DNA from: Lachnospiraceae bacterium | GTDB taxonomy: Bacteria; Bacillota; Clostridia; Lachnospirales; Lachnospiraceae | Length of the DNA stretch: 64,000 nucleotides | NCBI GenBank assembly: GCA_910575565.1 | Contig: CAJTFL010000012.1 | Location: forward strand, 62,001 to 126,000 | Direction of reading: 5' to 3' | In this document: positions 61,386-64,000 of the stretch, in pieces | How the letters are laid out: each line of letters begins with the position of its first letter | Position numbering within the stretch: the stretch's first letter is position 1 | Translations under genes and position numbers: made by a program | Notes under the pieces: model-generated | The model's database searches: none | What the model saw: only the letters and a program-made list of their open reading frames with translations | Told to the model about the DNA's origin: nothing

Positions 61386-61994
61386 ATGAACAAAAAGCAG
61401 GAACAGCAGATTTTGGACTATTACAGCACCACAGACAAATATATCCATAGCAAGACACACTCTAATGCGCATCAGACTGTATTTACCAAAGAAAGCGACA
61501 AATACCAGTGGCTTGTGTTGGAGCAGAAAAGCCAGTGTGAAGTCGAGGTAAGGCAGACCGACAGTCATGGAACAATCACAGCGAGGGATAATTACGAACT
61601 GACAAGAAATCTCCCTAAGTGCGTGAGTGTGGAGCGTTTATGTGAGGGCGCAAATTTTCAGATACCTTTTAACACTGATGAAATCAACTTAATTTATCAG
61701 TTTGGAGAGCAGAGTAAAGCGAAAACGTGCGCCAGTCTTTCCGCTATTCTTCCGCAGATAAAAGACAATAATACAAAGCAGATAGTAAGTACCACCTTGA
61801 ATAAATTAAATGCCCTGTCAGAAAAAACGTGTGCGGAACTGACTGCCACTACCAAAAGACGAAAACTGACCGAGCGTGACCACTCCATAAAGACAAGGTT
61901 AGCCAAAGCAAAGGAACAAGCAAAACAGCCGACAGTTGCCGAGGGAAAACAGCACAGAACCCACAGCAAGGGAAAGGGGGATATGGTACTATGA
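61386..61994 (+). CDS. Hypothetical mobile-element protein
   Basis: 202 aa from the ATG at 61386 behind CAGGAGG; upstream in-frame codons cross the terminator region. It is hydrophilic, with MNKKQEQQILDYYSTTDKYI, EVEVRQTDSHGTITARDNYELT and a Lys/Arg-rich C-terminus (TTKRRKLTERDHSIKTRLAK). No motif is recognised. The stop overlaps the next start (ATGA), so the pair is coupled. It is typical of accessory genes at the left end of MobL-type elements. Confidence 0.6.
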   Translation: MNKKQEQQILDYYSTTDKYIHSKTHSNAHQTVFTKESDKYQWLVLEQKSQCEVEVRQTDSHGTITARDNYELTRNLPKCVSVERLCEGANFQIPFNTDEINLIYQFGEQSKAKTCASLSAILPQIKDNNTKQIVSTTLNKLNALSEKTCAELTATTKRRKLTERDHSIKTRLAKAKEQAKQPTVAEGKQHRTHSKGKGDMVL

Positions 61995-62272
61995 AACTTT
62001 CACGATACGAGCGGGAAAGTATTCTCAATTATAACGCAGGAGAACAGACCGCCACCCTCTACACAAGAGATAAGGCGGTTATGCGGAAACTTGACACGCT
62101 TGTTGCCGACTTCCCCGATACATACAAGCTGACAGAGCAGGACGAGGTATCTAAGACCTATTCCTTTCCGAAGTCATACGTCAGCTACCGCAAGCCGAGG
62201 GCGGTCAGCACCGAGCAGAGGGAACGGGCAAGGCAGATGATGATTGAACGGAACAAAATAAAAGAGAATTAG
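61991..62272 (+). CDS. Hypothetical mobile-element protein
   Basis: 93 aa: MKLSRYERESILNYNAGEQT, ATLYTRDKAVMRKLDTLVAD, then KTYSFPKSYVSYRKPRAVSTEQRERARQMM. It is a small a/b protein with a basic C-terminal helix. It overlaps the previous gene by 4 bp. Similar proteins are common in Firmicutes conjugative elements. The function is unknown. Confidence 0.65.
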   Translation: MKLSRYERESILNYNAGEQTATLYTRDKAVMRKLDTLVADFPDTYKLTEQDEVSKTYSFPKSYVSYRKPRAVSTEQRERARQMMIERNKIKEN

Positions 62273-62282
62273 GAAAAATTTA

Positions 62283-62312
62283 TTGGAATTACGAGTGTGC
62301 TTGTGATAAAAT
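62283..62312 (+). promoter_or_regulatory. Candidate promoter of the 62362 gene
   Basis: TTGGAA (62283-62288), 18-bp spacer, TAAAAT (62307-62312), about 50 nt before the ATG at 62362. Confidence 0.4.
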
Positions 62313-62361
62313 ATGAATACTAATCAAATCGAAAAATTGCCAATATGAAAGGAGTAGCATT

Positions 62362-62559
62362 ATGGAAGAATTAAAATCTATTATGGAAAAATTTGTCGCA
62401 TCTGGTTGGGATTTAATATCTATTCCAGCACAACAGTGGTTAGACGGACAAGCCGATAAAGATACTTTAGTGTCAGCAATCAGGCAGGCAGACGAAGAAT
62501 GTGGAAGTTGCGGTTGTGATTTAGACCCATTGTATAAAAGAGCTTTGGAATTAATTTGA
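62362..62559 (+). CDS. Small hypothetical protein with Cys cluster
   Basis: 65 aa behind GAAAGGAG. MEELKSIMEKFVASGWDLIS, IPAQQWLDGQADKDTLVSAI, then RQADEECGSCGCDLDPLYKRALELI. The CGSCGCD cluster could bind a metal. AT-rich. It lies 27 nt before the monooxygenase-like gene and is probably co-transcribed with it. The function is unknown. Confidence 0.55.
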   Translation: MEELKSIMEKFVASGWDLISIPAQQWLDGQADKDTLVSAIRQADEECGSCGCDLDPLYKRALELI

Positions 62560-62586
62560 CAAAATTACATTAAGGATGAATAAAAT

Positions 62587-62934
62587 ATGCCATTTACAGA
62601 AATTTGTATTTATCAAGTTAAGCCACAAAAGGTAGAGGAATTTGAAACGTTAATGCTTGAAGTCAAAAGCTTTTTGGAAAAACAAGAGGGGCTTCTTTTG
62701 TTTCGATTTATCAAAAGAGAGTATCGCATAGATATGGAGCAGATTAAAGAGGGACTTCCCCCTCTTAAAATTAACCGTATTGTAAAAAGTGTTAAGTATA
62801 TGCTTTATTGGGAATTTGATACCAAGGAAAGCTATGGAATGGCACAAAAAAATCTTTACAACAGCTATTGGAAGTCCATTGAAATGTGTCTGATAGTTCC
62901 TCATGATAAATATTTGGGTGAACAGTTGTTTTAA
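62587..62934 (+). CDS. Antibiotic-biosynthesis-monooxygenase (ABM)-fold protein
   Basis: 115 aa. MPFTEICIYQVKPQKVEEFE, then LMLEVKSFLEKQEGLLLFRFIKREYRID and YMLYWEFDTKESYGMAQKNLYNSYWKSI follow the ferredoxin-like b-a-b-b-a-b pattern of ABM/Dabb domains. Such proteins act as quinone or haem oxygenases, or just as stress-associated dimers; no specific role can be assigned. AT-rich cargo of the element, followed by a terminator. Confidence 0.6.
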   Translation: MPFTEICIYQVKPQKVEEFETLMLEVKSFLEKQEGLLLFRFIKREYRIDMEQIKEGLPPLKINRIVKSVKYMLYWEFDTKESYGMAQKNLYNSYWKSIEMCLIVPHDKYLGEQLF

Positions 62935-63011
62935 TGGAATAAGCATATAACAGAGTAAAAATATGAGTGAATAAATGAGAAAATTCCCATTTGTGGAGAG
63001 AAATAGTATCA

Positions 63012-63040
63012 AGCACTTAGGAAAATCTAAGTGCTTTTCT
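63012..63040 (+). terminator. Terminator after the ABM-fold gene
   Basis: AGCACTTAG and CTAAGTGCT form a perfect 9-bp stem around GAAAAT, followed by TTTTCTT. Confidence 0.75.
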
Positions 63041-63088
63041 TCTGTCATATTTTCACTGTCAGAACAGAAAGGGAATACTTCTATTTTG

Positions 63089-63127
63089 GGTAGCGGTTAT
63101 CTTAACAGACAATCAGCTACCTTTTTT
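63089..63127 (+). terminator. Second terminator-like hairpin
   Basis: GGTAGC and GCTACC enclose 21 nt and are followed by TTTTTT. It could be a back-up terminator or an attenuator of the downstream DUF3847 gene. Confidence 0.45.
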
Positions 63128-63174
63128 ATTTTCAGAAACTATCAACACAGCACAGAAAGAATGAGGTATCAGAA

Positions 63175-63516
63175 ATGATTGAGAGCAAGAATGACACAAG
63201 CAAAAACTTAGAAAAGGCATTGCAGGTATTGAAACAGGCGCAACAGCGTGTAGCCAATGAAAAGAAAAAACAGAACGAGAAGAAACGCAAAGCCGAGAAC
63301 CACCACAAGTACATCATGGGCGGTATTATCGTGAAGTATTTCCCCGACTGCTACCGCTATGACGAGGGCGAGTTGAACCGTATCTTATCGGTTGCCTTGC
63401 AGACAAGGGAGTGTCAGCAGATTATCTCTAAAATCAAGGCAGAAAGCAGAGAAACCACTCCCCCACAATCCACTCTCCCCAATGCCGAAAATGAAAGCGA
63501 GGGCGGTACGGAATGA
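63175..63516 (+). CDS. DUF3847 protein
   Basis: 113 aa: a charged coiled-coil N-terminus (KALQVLKQAQQRVANEKKKQNEKKRKAE) and the conserved core NHHKYIMGGIIVKYFPDCYR-YDEGELNRILSVALQTRECQQII. DUF3847 genes regularly precede MobA/MobL relaxase genes in Firmicutes elements, and a relaxosome role is assumed but unproven. The hairpin-rich region and the relaxase follow. Confidence 0.85.
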   Translation: MIESKNDTSKNLEKALQVLKQAQQRVANEKKKQNEKKRKAENHHKYIMGGIIVKYFPDCYRYDEGELNRILSVALQTRECQQIISKIKAESRETTPPQSTLPNAENESEGGTE

Positions 63517-63554
63517 CAAAGGCGAGGACACTGGAAAGCGGAGGTAACGTATTC

Positions 63555-63764
63555 ACCCTGTTTACAGGGTGCGCACAGATATACCACCAGAGGTGGTATG
63601 TGCGCTCTCCGAGGGGCAAGTTTCACTTGCATGGACTCCTGCGGAGGGCGTTGTCTGCCTTGCGGCAGCCAAAAGGGGAAACGACAATTCCCCTTCGCAA
63701 GCTGCGCTTGCTACCCTTTAGTGAACTTTGCGTTCAGATAAAGGCTAAAGAACAGCCTTTATCT
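63555..63764. other. Hairpin-rich region before the MobL relaxase: oriT candidate
   Basis: Five inverted repeats lie in 210 bp: ACCCTG-TTTA-CAGGGT (63555-63570); GCGCACA+TACCACC / GGTGGTA+TGTGCGC (63571-63605, with a 4-nt bulge); AAGGGGAA/TTCCCCTT (63673-63695); GCAAGC-TGC-GCTTGC (63697-63711); AGATAAAGGCT/AGCCTTTATCT (63736-63764). Mob relaxases nick next to such hairpins. A 105-codon open frame (63513-63830) covers the region, but the dense structure argues that it is non-coding. Confidence 0.5.
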
Positions 63765-63822
63765 GCCCACAAAGTCTATGAGTGCGCCCCTATACCCTGT
63801 CGGCAGAATGTAGGTGTTGCGC

Positions 63823-64000
63823 ATGGCTAATGTTACGAAACAGGCAAGCACACGTTTTTCCATTGTCAGGCGGAGCAAGGGGCAGTCGGCAGTCGAGAAA
63901 GCATCATACATCAGCAGGAGCATTCTTGTCAGCGAGTTTGACGGGCAGACCTACCGCCCGAAATACCATGAAGATTTAGTCCACAGTGAAATCACTCTCC
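63823..64000 (+). CDS. MobA/MobL-family relaxase, N-terminal part
   Basis: From the ATG at 63823 the frame runs off the window: MANVTKQASTRFSIVRRSKG, QSAVEKASYISRSILVSEFD, then GQTYRPKYHEDLVHSEITL. The S-A-x-x-K-A-S-Y-x-S-R pattern is the start of the MobA/MobL relaxase domain, whose catalytic Tyr and histidines lie further on. It would nick the oriT candidate immediately upstream. Confidence 0.85.
   Translation, partial: MANVTKQASTRFSIVRRSKGQSAVEKASYISRSILVSEFDGQTYRPKYHEDLVHSEITL

Noticed and set aside
63513-63830. 105-aa protein gene
   Set aside because: It lacks any recognisable domain, covers five inverted repeats, and is explained better as an oriT/leader region before the relaxase; kept only as a possibility.
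1-64000. Retron, diversity-generating retroelement, tRNA or rRNA genes
   Set aside because: No reverse-transcriptase motif (xxDD), no cloverleaf and no conserved rRNA words were seen on either strand.

Overview
The window looks like a chromosome segment of a gut Clostridia, most likely a Lachnospiraceae of the Enterocloster/Hungatella/Lachnoclostridium kind. This is inferred from the GC-rich housekeeping genes, the Firmicutes-style Shine-Dalgarno sites, the AraC/GntR/FCD-regulated sugar and amino-acid genes, and the Tn1549-type and MobV/MobL mobile genes. No tRNA, rRNA or CRISPR array was recognised.

Layout. (1) 1-4850, core-like: the tail of a DUF1622 membrane protein, an exported protein, DAHP synthase, a Uma2-type nuclease, an AraC regulator and a YbaK/EbsC tRNA deacylase. 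(2) 4850-19050, AT-rich accessory island: an AlbA_2 regulator and a 1207-aa protein with a C-terminal PD-(D/E)xK-like motif, both behind the same inverted-repeat operator; decayed HTH and sensor-kinase genes; a MATE pump with a divergent AraC activator; and an HTH-response regulator-kinase-ABC ATPase-FtsX permease operon. (3) 19050-33430, core-like: polyol/uronate-type dehydrogenases, a polar amino-acid ABC transporter with a GntR regulator, a tandem-domain polysaccharide deacetylase, a second MATE pump, an orphan Vsr-like nuclease, XRE and HxlR regulators, a radical SAM protein, and TetR/FMN-binding pseudogenes. (4) 33430-36010: an IS91-like element with a tyrosine recombinase. (5) 36110-55500: two related MobV mobilisation modules with small immunity-like genes, and between them a tyrosine integrase gene split by two tandem serine-recombinase elements. 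(6) 55700-61130: a deleted Tn1549-type ICE running from repA to a truncated topB. (7) 61130-64000: the start of another mobilisable element, with DUF3847, a hairpin-rich oriT candidate and a MobA/MobL relaxase.

Main discovery. At 39964-50566 two elements sit head to tail inside the codons for the conserved 'HDLRHSH' motif of a tyrosine integrase. Both share the same left end (CACCCGTATGTCAAG...) and right end (...CCACGAGCTTAGTCAC). Each holds only a large serine recombinase and one giant cargo gene. Element 1 carries a RecD-like SF1 helicase with a ~500-aa unassigned N-terminus. Element 2 carries a Cap4/DUF4297-type nuclease fused to a STAND NTPase, a type of architecture known from Avs anti-phage sensors. 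The three junctions read as B-P', P-P' and P-B', which fits sequential site-specific integration. The element-2 recombinase is killed by an in-frame TGA. The simplest reading is a compact two-gene defence-carrying element family that targets, and disables, the integrases of other mobile elements.

A second candidate is the AlbA_2 plus 1207-aa nuclease-like pair at 5006-10148. A third is the type I toxin/antisense-RNA locus directly behind the split integrase (51030-51283).
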